Source of the DNA: Anaerococcus vaginalis
GTDB taxonomy: Bacteria > Bacillota > Clostridia > Tissierellales > Peptoniphilaceae
DNA length: 64,000 nucleotides
NCBI GenBank assembly: GCA_018363915.1
Contig: JAGZMY010000005.1
Location: 70,461-134,460, forward strand
Direction of reading: 5' to 3'
Part shown: one piece after another, positions 35,251 to 42,931 of the stretch
How the letters are laid out: each line of letters begins with the position of its first letter
Numbering within the stretch: position 1 is the first letter of the stretch
Position numbers and translations under genes: made by a program
Notes under the pieces: generated by a model
The model's database searches: none
What the model was told of the DNA's origin: nothing
Seen by the model: the letters and a program-made list of their open reading frames with translations, nothing else

Positions 35251-36423
35251 TTAATTTTCTGTTATATAATTTATTTTATATTTTGGGAAATTCATAGAAA
35301 TTGTTCTTCCTTGAAATTCATTTCCAAATGACCTATCAAGCTCATATAGGTTTGATGGATCATAAAATACTACCTTTGAATTTTTTGCTTTTTGTGGAAT
35401 CAAATCAAGTTGAAATTTATATTTTGACCTATTTTTTGAATAATCTAAAAGCAAATCAATAAATCTTCCATAATCATAATCATTGAAATTTTCAAATTCC
35501 AAATCAAGCTTGTATTCATCTTCTTGTCTAATATCAGCTTTACACTTGTCTGATTTATAAGATTTTTTCACTCCATCAGCCAAATTTGTAAGAGAAATCA
35601 TCGTGACAAGCTTGCTGTTTTTGTCATTTATAAGATTGATCAAATCATTTTGATTCATTTTATCTCTAAAATCATATAAATTTATTTCTTCATTTACATT
35701 TTCATTTAGTTTTTTATCTATATCTTTCAAATTTAATCTTTTTGTTTGAGTTTTTTCTAAATCATCCTCTACTTGTTCGTTTTCTTCCTTTTTCAAAACT
35801 TTTCTATCTGAATTTTTGCTTTTGTTTTGAGAATCTTTTCTAAAAGGAATATTTAAATCATCAAACCTCATTCTGCCTGTATTTCCCTTAAATGTATCAA
35901 CTCTTTTATATGTATTGTATAAAGTTATAAATACCATAAATAAAAAAGATAGGCTTGTAAGTAAGTGTAAAATATTTTTATAAATTCCACCTCCGGGATT
36001 AAATACATTTAATAAAAGCATAATCAAAAATGGAAGTGAGCCTGTGTATGCGAAAAAACTTTTTATAGGATTTTTATCAGACTTTTGTTTTTTTACTGGA
36101 TTTTTATCTTTAAAAAGCTCTTTTTTTCTCTTATTTTTTATTATTCTTTTTATATTTTTATAGGCAAAAATAAAAAATCCAAAAGCATATAATATATTTA
36201 TAATAAGCTTAATGCTAGGATAATTTTGGTAAATATCTATCGGCAAAACCCTCATGAAAAAATCGAAAATAAAGGTCATTACTAATAAAAATAAACCAGC
36301 CTTTATTAAAATTTTTGATATTAAAAACAAAATAGCAAGTCCTAAAATTAAAACTATAATTACTAATGGCAAATTCATTTTGTTTAAAATATCATATATT
36401 CCATCATAATTTAAATTATTCAT
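35251..36423 (-). CDS. Unrecognised membrane protein with charged cytoplasmic domain
   Basis: A 390-residue protein of no family known to me. Hydrophobic segments at about 18-50, 65-90, 130-148 and 155-172 form an N-terminal membrane domain, broken by a lysine-rich loop (about 90-120). After a very charged Lys/Asp/Glu linker (about 185-235), residues 240-390 look like a soluble domain beginning INLYDFRDKMNQNDLINLIN and ending with several beta strands (KYKFQLDLIP, RTISMNFPKYKI). A C-terminal domain on a membrane anchor suggests a sensor or assembly role, but nothing supports a specific function. Monocistronic, with its own terminator. Confidence 0.7.
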   Translation of the reverse strand: MNNLNYDGIYDILNKMNLPLVIIVLILGLAILFLISKILIKAGLFLLVMTFIFDFFMRVLPIDIYQNYPSIKLIINILYAFGFFIFAYKNIKRIIKNKRKKELFKDKNPVKKQKSDKNPIKSFFAYTGSLPFLIMLLLNVFNPGGGIYKNILHLLTSLSFLFMVFITLYNTYKRVDTFKGNTGRMRFDDLNIPFRKDSQNKSKNSDRKVLKKEENEQVEDDLEKTQTKRLNLKDIDKKLNENVNEEINLYDFRDKMNQNDLINLINDKNSKLVTMISLTNLADGVKKSYKSDKCKADIRQEDEYKLDLEFENFNDYDYGRFIDLLLDYSKNRSKYKFQLDLIPQKAKNSKVVFYDPSNLYELDRSFGNEFQGRTISMNFPKYKINYITEN

Positions 36424-36480
36424 ATTACCACCTTTGAAATAATTATACCAAATATAAAAAAAAATTGAAATCTATCTATA

Positions 36481-36508
36481 TTGAATAAATTTTAAATTTT
36501 CGTATAAT
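36481..36508 (+). promoter_or_regulatory. Promoter of tRNA-Thr
   Basis: -35 TTGAAT (36481-36486), 16-bp spacer, perfect -10 TATAAT (36503-36508), which ends 10 bases before the tRNA. Confidence 0.68.
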
Positions 36509-36518
36509 AAATTTATAT

Positions 36519-36594
36519 GCTGGAATAGCTCAATCGGTAGAGCAATTGTATCGTAAACAAAAGGTTGCGGGTTCAAGTCCTGTTTCCAGCTCCA
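36519..36594 (+). tRNA. tRNA-Thr (anticodon CGU)
   Basis: A 76-base cloverleaf with encoded CCA. Acceptor GCTGGAA pairs perfectly with TTCCAGC; D arm GCTC/GAGC; anticodon loop ATCGTAA gives CGT at positions 34-36 with T33 and A37; T arm GCGGG/CCTGT with loop TTCAAGT; discriminator T. The anticodon stem has an A-A mismatch at 27-43 and purines at both 32 and 38, which is unusual. It reads ACG, a rare codon in this AT-rich genome. It has its own promoter and terminator between leftward genes. Confidence 0.92.
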
Positions 36595-36597
36595 AAT

Positions 36598-36656
36598 ATA
36601 AAAAGGCTATTGCAAAAAAATTATTTTTTTATAATTTTGCAATAGCCTTTTAAAAT
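36598..36656. terminator. Terminator of tRNA-Thr, also able to serve mtaB
   Basis: A perfect 17-bp stem AAAAGGCTATTGCAAAA (36601-36617) with complement at 36635-36651, and an AT loop. A-runs and T-runs flank it on both sides, so it can act in both directions. Confidence 0.82.
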
Positions 36657-36658
36657 TT

Positions 36659-37957
36659 TTAATCTACAATATCTCCAATCAAATAATCATCTATTCGTTG
36701 AGTTATTTTTACATTTTTTATTTCATTAATTTCTACTCTATCCTTGCTATGAACCCTTAAATAATTTGTAGAATATCCTGACCTATATCCATCAAGTTCT
36801 GTTTTTGTTTCAAATAAAACTGAAAGAGTTTTTCCAATTTGCTTATCTAAAAATTCATGAGAAATTTCTTTTTCAATTTCAGATAATTCCTTTGACCTAC
36901 GTTTTTTAATGTTTCCATCAACTTGATTTTTCATACTAGCAGCCTTAGTTCCATCTCTTTTTGAATATTTGAAAAGATGAGTTTTTGAAAATTTAATATC
37001 TTTTACAAAGTTTTTAGTTTCTTCGTGATTTTTTTCGCTTTCATTTGGAAAACCTACAATTATATCTGTTGTAAGTCCTGCATTTGGAAAATATTCCCTA
37101 ATCAAATCTACTTTTTCTTTAAAAATTTTTGTTGTATATTTTCTATTCATTAATTTTAAAACATCATCAGAACCCGATTGTAGGGATAAATGAAAATGAT
37201 CACAGGCTTTTTTTGTATCTTTCATTCTTTGCAAAAATTCCCTATCAATATGCCTTGGTTCCATTGATGATAATCTAATTCTTTCTATCCCATCAATTTT
37301 TGCGATGTGTTCAATTACATCTATTAAGGAAATATCCAAATCAAAATCTTTTCCATAACTTGCGACGTGAATTCCTGTAAGGACAATTTCCTTATAACCA
37401 TTATCCCTAAGTCTTTTTGCCTCATCAATTATTGAAACCAAATCCCTTGATGCAATATTTCCTCTTGCATAAGGAATCAAACAATATGAGCAATACATAT
37501 TGCAACCGTCTTGAATTTTTATATAAGCACGTGTCATATCACTTTGGTTTGAAATTTCCAAATCTTCAATAGCTTCTCCTATTGAAAATTCTTCAACATC
37601 TTCCATTTTTTTATTATTTTTAATGAAATTTTCGCAAAGATCAACCACTTCTTCTTTGTTTCTAGAACCCAAAATTATATCAACGCCATCAATTTTTTTT
37701 ACTTCATCGGCCTTTACTTGTGAATAGCAACCAATAACTGCAATTACTGCATCTTTGTTTTCTTTTCTAGCTTTTGAAATGGTTTGTCTGGATTTTCTAT
37801 CGCTCATATTTGTTACTGTGCAAGTATTTATAACATAAATATCAGCATTTTCTTCTTTTTTTTCAAATCCTCTCTTTTTAAATAATTCTTCTATGGCCTC
37901 TGATTCATATTGGTTTACTTTACATCCTAAAGTTTTTATATTAAATGTTTTTTTCAT
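36659..37957 (-). CDS. mtaB: tRNA (t6A37) methylthiotransferase MtaB
   Basis: A 432-residue radical SAM methylthiotransferase. Order: N-terminal MTTase domain with its three cluster cysteines (GCKVNQYES, NTCTVT, IGCYSQ), radical SAM core with CNMYCSYC (CX3CX2C, near 152), and a C-terminal TRAM-like domain. It adds a methylthio group to t6A37 of tRNA-Lys(UUU), giving ms2t6A. The YqeV/MtaB type is recognised by the GCKVN start and its position after dnaJ. Start overlaps the dnaJ stop by one base (TAATG). The prmA and rsmE genes that often lie between dnaJ and mtaB are absent. Confidence 0.93.
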   Translation of the reverse strand: MKKTFNIKTLGCKVNQYESEAIEELFKKRGFEKKEENADIYVINTCTVTNMSDRKSRQTISKARKENKDAVIAVIGCYSQVKADEVKKIDGVDIILGSRNKEEVVDLCENFIKNNKKMEDVEEFSIGEAIEDLEISNQSDMTRAYIKIQDGCNMYCSYCLIPYARGNIASRDLVSIIDEAKRLRDNGYKEIVLTGIHVASYGKDFDLDISLIDVIEHIAKIDGIERIRLSSMEPRHIDREFLQRMKDTKKACDHFHLSLQSGSDDVLKLMNRKYTTKIFKEKVDLIREYFPNAGLTTDIIVGFPNESEKNHEETKNFVKDIKFSKTHLFKYSKRDGTKAASMKNQVDGNIKKRRSKELSEIEKEISHEFLDKQIGKTLSVLFETKTELDGYRSGYSTNYLRVHSKDRVEINEIKNVKITQRIDDYLIGDIVD

Positions 37958-39069
37958 TAATCAAACAAATCCTTTAATTTTTCAAAAAAGTTCTTGTCTT
38001 CTTTTACCCCATCGCCAGATATTTCAGCAAACTCTTTTAATTTTTCCTTTTGTTCTTTGGATAATTTTGTTGGAGTAATAACTTTTACATAAAAATAAAG
38101 GTCTCCTTGTCTTTTAAATCTATCAGATTTTATTCCTTCATTTTTAATTCTAAATTTACTTCCTGTTTGAGTTCCTGCTGGGATATGATATTCTTGAGTT
38201 GTTGTAAGAGTAGGAACTTCTACATTTCCACCCAAAGCTGCTGTTGCAAAAGATATTGGCATCTCATAATAAATATCAAGTCCATCTCTTTTAAAAATTT
38301 CGTGTTCTTCAACTTTTAAAATTATATATAAATCTCCATAAGAACCACCATTTTCTCCAGCATTTCCTTTTCCAACAACTCTCATTACAGAATCATTTTC
38401 AACGCCTGATGGAATATCTATTTTTATTTTTTCATTTTTAATTTTTCTTCCTGTTCCATGGCAATCTGGACATTTTTCCTCAATTATTTCTCCAGATCCA
38501 TGGCAATTATCACAAGTTGTTTGGCGAGAAACAGTTCCAAATGGAGTTTGGCTAATATTGTTTATAACGCCCGTTCCATTACACTTAGGACAAGTTTTAA
38601 TTTTACTTTCATCTTTTGCACCTTTGCCGTTACAAGTTTCACATTCAACTTCTCTTCTTACTTGAATTTCTTTAGAAATTCCAAAAGCTGATTCTTTGAA
38701 AGTTAATTTTACAACTTGTTGAATATCAGAACCTTTTCTTGGTCTTTTTCTATTTTGACTTCTTCCTTGAGAAAAAATATCTCCAAATATATCCCCAAAT
38801 ATATCTCCAAATCCACCAAAATCGCCAGAAAATCCGCCAGCTCCACCATTTTCAAATGCAGCTGCTCCGTAAGTATCATATTGACGTTTTTTTTGTGGAT
38901 CAGATAAAATTTCGTAAGCTTCAGATATTTCTTTAAATTTTTCTTGAGCCTCTTCGTCATCTGGATTTAAATCTGGATGATATTTTTTTGCAAGTTTCCT
39001 ATATTTTCTTTTTAATTCAGAATCGCTGACATTTTTGTCAACTTCTAATAATTCATAAGGGTCTTTCAT
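37957..39069 (-). CDS. dnaJ: Chaperone protein DnaJ
   Basis: A 370-residue type I J-protein: J domain with HPD (near 31-33), Gly/Phe-rich region (about 72-95, with GDIFGDIFGDIF repeats), four CXXCXGXG zinc repeats (CETCNGKG, CPKCNGTG, CDNCHGSG, CPDCHGTG, about 135-210), and the C-terminal substrate-binding part. It delivers substrates to DnaK and stimulates its ATPase. GGAGG stands a few bases before the ATG. Unlike the usual tight dnaK-dnaJ spacing, 403 bp separate them here, holding a dnaK terminator, a possible dnaJ promoter and an inserted repeat element. Confidence 0.97.
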   Translation of the reverse strand: MKDPYELLEVDKNVSDSELKRKYRKLAKKYHPDLNPDDEEAQEKFKEISEAYEILSDPQKKRQYDTYGAAAFENGGAGGFSGDFGGFGDIFGDIFGDIFSQGRSQNRKRPRKGSDIQQVVKLTFKESAFGISKEIQVRREVECETCNGKGAKDESKIKTCPKCNGTGVINNISQTPFGTVSRQTTCDNCHGSGEIIEEKCPDCHGTGRKIKNEKIKIDIPSGVENDSVMRVVGKGNAGENGGSYGDLYIILKVEEHEIFKRDGLDIYYEMPISFATAALGGNVEVPTLTTTQEYHIPAGTQTGSKFRIKNEGIKSDRFKRQGDLYFYVKVITPTKLSKEQKEKLKEFAEISGDGVKEDKNFFEKLKDLFD

Positions 39070-39092
39070 TTATCCTCCAATATAAAAAAAAT

Positions 39093-39322
39093 AAATTATT
39101 TCTAATTTCAGACTTTTTTATAAAGTATATAAATCCTCATGCTTAGAATATCATACGGAAAAAATTGATTTGATTTCAAATTTAAAAATTCGTTAAAAAT
39201 CGCACTGTTTGAGCGTTAGCGAGTTTGCGATTTTAGAATTTTTAAATTTAGAAATCAACAATTTTTGAAGTCAGATATTCGTGCTTGAGGGTTTATATAT
39301 GCTCTAAAATTATTTCTAATTT
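39093..39322. mobile_element. Inverted-repeat element (MITE-like), copy 1, with 16-bp flanking direct repeats
   Basis: A ~176-bp element (39125-39300) that folds into one long imperfect hairpin. Its outer arms (TATAAATCCTCA on the left, TGAGGGTTTATA on the right) pair, as do the inner arms ending in ATCGCA/TGCGAT around a 21-base loop containing GAGCGTTAGCGAG. The 16-bp sequence at 39093-39108 recurs exactly at 39307-39322, bracketing the element as a target-site duplication would. No coding potential. A second copy of about 90% identity by eye lies at 63823-63996. It interrupts the dnaK-dnaJ interval. Confidence 0.75.
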
Positions 39323-39371
39323 ATTTGTAGTATCTTAATTTATAATTTTATTTTTTTATCTAAGCTCAACT

Positions 39372-39399
39372 ATTATACCACTTTGATAAAAAAATTAAA
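39372..39399 (-). promoter_or_regulatory. Possible dnaJ promoter
   Basis: Minus strand: perfect -10 TATAAT (39372-39377), 16-bp spacer and weak -35 TTTAAT (39394-39399), downstream of the dnaK terminator. If used, the dnaJ leader would contain the minus strand of the whole repeat element. Confidence 0.35.
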
Positions 39400-39417
39400 T
39401 TATATTTTAAAATTTTA

Positions 39418-39456
39418 AGTAAAAATAAAGAATAAGAAGCAAGGCTTCCTATTCTT
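39418..39456 (-). terminator. Terminator of the hrcA-grpE-dnaK operon
   Basis: An 11-bp stem with one mismatch, GAATAAGAAGC (39430-39440)/GCTTCCTATTC (39444-39454), loop AAG, then TTTATTTTT on the minus strand. It lies between dnaK and the element. Confidence 0.75.
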
Positions 39457-39472
39457 CAAATTTTATTTATTT

Positions 39473-41293
39473 TTATTCTTCATCGTCATCTACAACTTCA
39501 TAATCTGCATCTACTACATCATCATCTGCTTTTCCAGCGTTTTGACCTTCTTGACTTGCTTGAGCGTTTTTATACATTGCTTCACTCATTGAGTAGATTT
39601 CTTGTTGTAGAGCTTCTGTTTTTGCTTTGATGTCTTCAGTATTGTCAGCTTTAATGCTAGCTTCAAGATCTTTGATTTTTTCTTCAATCTTATCTTTTTC
39701 GCTTCCTTCAACTTTTGCATCTTCAAGAGTTTTTCTTGCTTGATAAACTAATGATTCTGCATTGTTTTTAACTTCAATACTTTCTTTTTTCTTTTTATCA
39801 TCTTCAGCAAATTTTTCAGCTTCTTTTACTTTTTTATCTATTTCTTCATCAGTTAAGTTTGTTGATGATGTGATAGTAATTTTTTGTTCTTTTCCACTTC
39901 CTTGGTCTTTTGCAGATACATTTACAATACCATTTGCATCTATATCAAATGTAACTTCGATTTGTGGAACTCCACGTCTTGCTGCAGGAATTCCTGTAAG
40001 TTGGAATCTACCAAGTGTAGTATTGTCTGCTGCCATTTCTCTTTCGCCTTGCACAACGTGAATATCTACATCAGTTTGTCCATCTGCAGCTGTTGTAAAG
40101 ATTTGAGATTTTTTAGTTGGAATTGTTGTATTTCTTTCGATTAATTTTGTAGCAACTCCGCCAAGAGTTTCAATTCCTAATGAAAGTGGTGTAACATCAA
40201 GAAGTAATAAATCTTTAACTTCTCCTGTTAAAACTCCACCTTGAATTGCAGCACCAAGTGCAACACATTCATCTGGGTTTATATCTCTTTGTGGTTCTTT
40301 TCCAATTATATTTTTAACCAAATCTTGAACTGCAGGAATTCTTGATGAGCCACCTACAAGCAATACTTTTTCTATATCACTTGATGATAAAGAAGCATCT
40401 TTAAGAGCATCTTCTACTGGTTTTCTTGTTGCTTCAACTAAATCGTGAGTTAATTCATCAAATTTTGCTCTTGTAACTGTTAAGTCTAAGTGAACTGGTT
40501 GTCCATCAACTGCTGTAATAAATGGTAAGTTTACATTTGTTGTTTTTGTTGATGATAATTCTTTTTTAGCTTTTTCTGCTGCATCTTTTAATCTTTGCAT
40601 AGATGTAAGATCTTTTGTTAAATCAACGCCAGTTTCTTTTTTAAATTCAGCTGCAAGATATTCAACTAATCTATTATCAAAGTCGTCTCCACCTAATTTA
40701 TTATTTCCTCTTGTAGATAAAACTTCAAATACTCCATCGCCAACTTCTAGAATTGAAACATCGAATGTACCGCCACCAAGGTCGTAAACCATAATTTTTG
40801 CTTGATCAGTTTCCTTGTCCATTCCATAAGCAAGGGCTGCTGCTGTTGGTTCGTTTATAATTCTTTTTACATTTAATCCTGCAATTTTTCCAGCGTCTTT
40901 TGTAGCTTGTCTTTGAGCATCTGTAAAGTAAGCAGGAACTGTTATTACTGCATCTGTTACTGTATCATTTAAATAACTTTCTGCATCTGATTTTAATTTT
41001 TGTAAAATCATTGCTGAAACTTCTTCTGGTGTGTAAGAATTTCCATCAATTTCATTTGTTTTAAAATCTGATCCCATTTCTCTTTTGATTGATGAGATTG
41101 TTCTGTCTGGATTTGTTATTGCTTGTCTTTTTGCAGTTTCTCCAACAAGTCTTTCCCCATCTTTTGTAAATGCTACAACTGATGGTGTTGTTCTGTTTCC
41201 TTCAGTATTTGGGATTATTGTTGAATCCCCACCTTCCATAACGGCAACTGCTGAGTTTGTTGTTCCTAAATCAATTCCTATAATTTTTGCCAT
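39473..41293 (-). CDS. dnaK: Chaperone protein DnaK (Hsp70)
   Basis: A 606-residue Hsp70. The ATPase domain starts IGIDLGTTNSAVAVMEGG and includes VYDLGGGTFDVSI (near 170) and VLLVGGSSRIPAV (near 308). The linker DLLLLDVTPLSLGIET (near 360) leads into the substrate-binding domain and lid, with the acidic tail DDDVVDADYEVVDDDEE. The signature of the Gram-positive type (a shorter first domain than in proteobacteria) fits its length. Third gene of the HrcA-controlled operon, 11 bases after grpE. Confidence 0.98.
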   Translation of the reverse strand: MAKIIGIDLGTTNSAVAVMEGGDSTIIPNTEGNRTTPSVVAFTKDGERLVGETAKRQAITNPDRTISSIKREMGSDFKTNEIDGNSYTPEEVSAMILQKLKSDAESYLNDTVTDAVITVPAYFTDAQRQATKDAGKIAGLNVKRIINEPTAAALAYGMDKETDQAKIMVYDLGGGTFDVSILEVGDGVFEVLSTRGNNKLGGDDFDNRLVEYLAAEFKKETGVDLTKDLTSMQRLKDAAEKAKKELSSTKTTNVNLPFITAVDGQPVHLDLTVTRAKFDELTHDLVEATRKPVEDALKDASLSSSDIEKVLLVGGSSRIPAVQDLVKNIIGKEPQRDINPDECVALGAAIQGGVLTGEVKDLLLLDVTPLSLGIETLGGVATKLIERNTTIPTKKSQIFTTAADGQTDVDIHVVQGEREMAADNTTLGRFQLTGIPAARRGVPQIEVTFDIDANGIVNVSAKDQGSGKEQKITITSSTNLTDEEIDKKVKEAEKFAEDDKKKKESIEVKNNAESLVYQARKTLEDAKVEGSEKDKIEEKIKDLEASIKADNTEDIKAKTEALQQEIYSMSEAMYKNAQASQEGQNAGKADDDVVDADYEVVDDDEE

Positions 41294-41304
41294 ATTAATT
41301 CCTC

Positions 41305-41850
41305 CTATTTTGCAACTTTAACCATACTTGGTCTTATAACTCTATCATTTAGTTTGTATCCTTTTTGATAGGTTTCTATAATATAATTTGATTTAAAATC
41401 TTCGTTTTCTTCTGTTTGAAAAGCGTGATGGAAGTTTGGATCAAATTCTACTCCATCAGATTCGATTTCTTCAAGTCCTTCTTTTTCCAAAACTTTCCAT
41501 AAAGAATCTCTTGTCATCATTATTCCTTTAACAAAAGAATCTTCTTCATCTTGATCTTTAAGTGCTCTATCAAAATTATCTAAGACTGGTAAAAGCTCTT
41601 CGATTAAATTTGATGAAGCAAACTTTTTAAAATCTGCTCTTGCTTTTTCTTCTCTTTTTTTGAAATTTGTAAAATCTGCCAATAGTCTTTGGTATTTTTC
41701 TTTGTATTCATTATCATCATCTGATAAATCTTCTTCTACATTTCCATCTTCATCAACTATTTCAGCATCAATTTCTTCTAGTTGTTCATCTATATTTTCT
41801 TCTTGTTCAACATTTTCATCATGCTTTTTTTCATTGTCCACCTTAAACAC
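41305..41850 (-). CDS. grpE: Nucleotide exchange factor GrpE
   Basis: A 181-residue co-chaperone that releases ADP from DnaK. An acidic, disordered N-terminus (about 1-50) leads into the long dimer helix (about 50-100) and the C-terminal beta-wing, with NLIEELLPVLDNFDRAL (about 85-101) and VEFDPNFHHAF (near 137-147). The start codon is GTG at 41850 with AAGG only three bases before it; a second in-frame GTG at 41841 is possible, so the exact N-terminus is uncertain by three residues. It follows hrcA after 8 bases. Confidence 0.95.
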   Translation of the reverse strand: MFKVDNEKKHDENVEQEENIDEQLEEIDAEIVDEDGNVEEDLSDDDNEYKEKYQRLLADFTNFKKREEKARADFKKFASSNLIEELLPVLDNFDRALKDQDEEDSFVKGIMMTRDSLWKVLEKEGLEEIESDGVEFDPNFHHAFQTEENEDFKSNYIIETYQKGYKLNDRVIRPSMVKVAK

Positions 41851-41858
41851 CTACCTTA

Positions 41859-42857
41859 TTATTTGCTAAGTAAATCTGATATTAGTTTGATGTCAGAAAT
41901 AACTTCCTTATAATCAATTCTTGTAAGTCCTATAATTCCAATTTGGCCTACAATGTCTTTGTCATAATTAAAATGTGAAGTTATGATTGTATTATCTTTC
42001 AATTCATTTATCTCATTTTCATCACCAATAGTAATTTGTAATTCGTTGTTAGAATTTTCAATCAATTCCCAAATTCTTTCCTTACTATCAAATATCTTAA
42101 TAAACTCTCTAGCCTTAATTGGATCTTCGAATTCTTTGAAATTAAAAATATTGCCTAGTCCCTTTATAATAACTTCTTTTGTCAAATCACTTAAAGAATC
42201 ATTGTTGATTTTTTTCTCCAAAATATCTAACAAATTCTCATATTGCTTAAAGCCAGAATTTTTGATTTTTTCAAAAATTTTTGCAAGGTCTTTTAAATTT
42301 TTTCCTTCAATGTTTTGTTTTAAAATTCTAGAAATTTCTATTAATTTTTCATCATCAATTTCTTCACTTATATAAATTCTATCGCTTATTAAACTTCCGT
42401 TATCATAAACAACTATAAACAAAAGCATGCTAGGATTAATTTTTAAAAGTTCCAAATTTATGACTTTAGTAATATTGTTTCTTATTGTGTAAGAAACAGC
42501 TGTAAGATTTGTCATTTTTGAAAGAAGTAGTGTTGCAGTCTCCACAATTTTTGAAACATTGCCATATCTTTTATCAAGAATTTTTTCTAAATTTTCATCT
42601 TCTTTTTCATTTAATGAATTTTCTAATAAATTATTTACATAAAGTCTGTAACCTTTATCAGATGGGTATCTTCCTCCCGATGTGTGAGCTTTTTCTAAAA
42701 GCCCCATTTTTTCAAGAGTGCTCATCTCATTTCTAATTGTTGCAGACGAAATATCTAAAGAATATTCATTAAGTAATGAATTTGAACCAATAGGCTCTCC
42801 AAGATTAACGTATGAGTTTATAATGGAAAAGAGTATCATCTTCTTTCTCTCGTTCAT
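41859..42857 (-). CDS. hrcA: Heat-inducible transcription repressor HrcA
   Basis: A 332-residue repressor: N-terminal winged helix (about 1-80, with SSATIRNEMSTLEKMGLLEKAHTSGGRYPSDKGYR), then a GAF-like domain and inserted dimer region. It binds the CIRCE element lying directly upstream and is kept active by GroEL in known systems. The frame opens 21 bases earlier inside CIRCE, but AGGTGA is correctly spaced before this ATG and the earlier codons lie in the operator, so the shorter form is preferred. First gene of hrcA-grpE-dnaK. Confidence 0.95.
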   Translation of the reverse strand: MNERKKMILFSIINSYVNLGEPIGSNSLLNEYSLDISSATIRNEMSTLEKMGLLEKAHTSGGRYPSDKGYRLYVNNLLENSLNEKEDENLEKILDKRYGNVSKIVETATLLLSKMTNLTAVSYTIRNNITKVINLELLKINPSMLLFIVVYDNGSLISDRIYISEEIDDEKLIEISRILKQNIEGKNLKDLAKIFEKIKNSGFKQYENLLDILEKKINNDSLSDLTKEVIIKGLGNIFNFKEFEDPIKAREFIKIFDSKERIWELIENSNNELQITIGDENEINELKDNTIITSHFNYDKDIVGQIGIIGLTRIDYKEVISDIKLISDLLSK

Positions 42858-42871
42858 TATTTTCACCTCAT

Positions 42872-42898
42872 TTAGCACTCCAATTATCTGACTGCTAA
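42872..42898. promoter_or_regulatory. CIRCE operator of HrcA
   Basis: TTAGCACTC (42872-42880), exactly nine bases, then GACTGCTAA (42890-42898). This is the CIRCE inverted repeat with a single mismatch in one arm (C for G). It covers the predicted transcription start of hrcA. Confidence 0.95.
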
Positions 42899-42902
42899 TT
42901 AT

Positions 42903-42930
42903 AATATACTAGGTAAATTTCTTTTTGCAA
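42903..42930 (-). promoter_or_regulatory. Promoter of hrcA-grpE-dnaK
   Basis: Minus strand: -35 TTGCAA (42925-42930) just beyond the hemW stop, 16-bp spacer, -10 TATATT (42903-42908). The start is expected near 42896, inside CIRCE. Confidence 0.65.
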
Positions 42931-42931
42931 G

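Noticed and set aside
36519..36594. Assignment of the tRNA as Arg or Ala from a shifted anticodon loop
   Set aside because: Only the ATTGT/ACAAA stem gives a seven-base loop with T33, and total length is then exactly 76 with CGT as anticodon.
39125..39300. The repeat element as a CRISPR array or a tandem repeat
   Set aside because: There is one copy per site, no repeat-spacer periodicity and no cas genes; it is a single long inverted repeat.
41850..41859. A frameshift between hrcA and grpE, because grpE lacks an ATG start
   Set aside because: GTG starts with a nearby AAGG explain it, and both proteins are full length.
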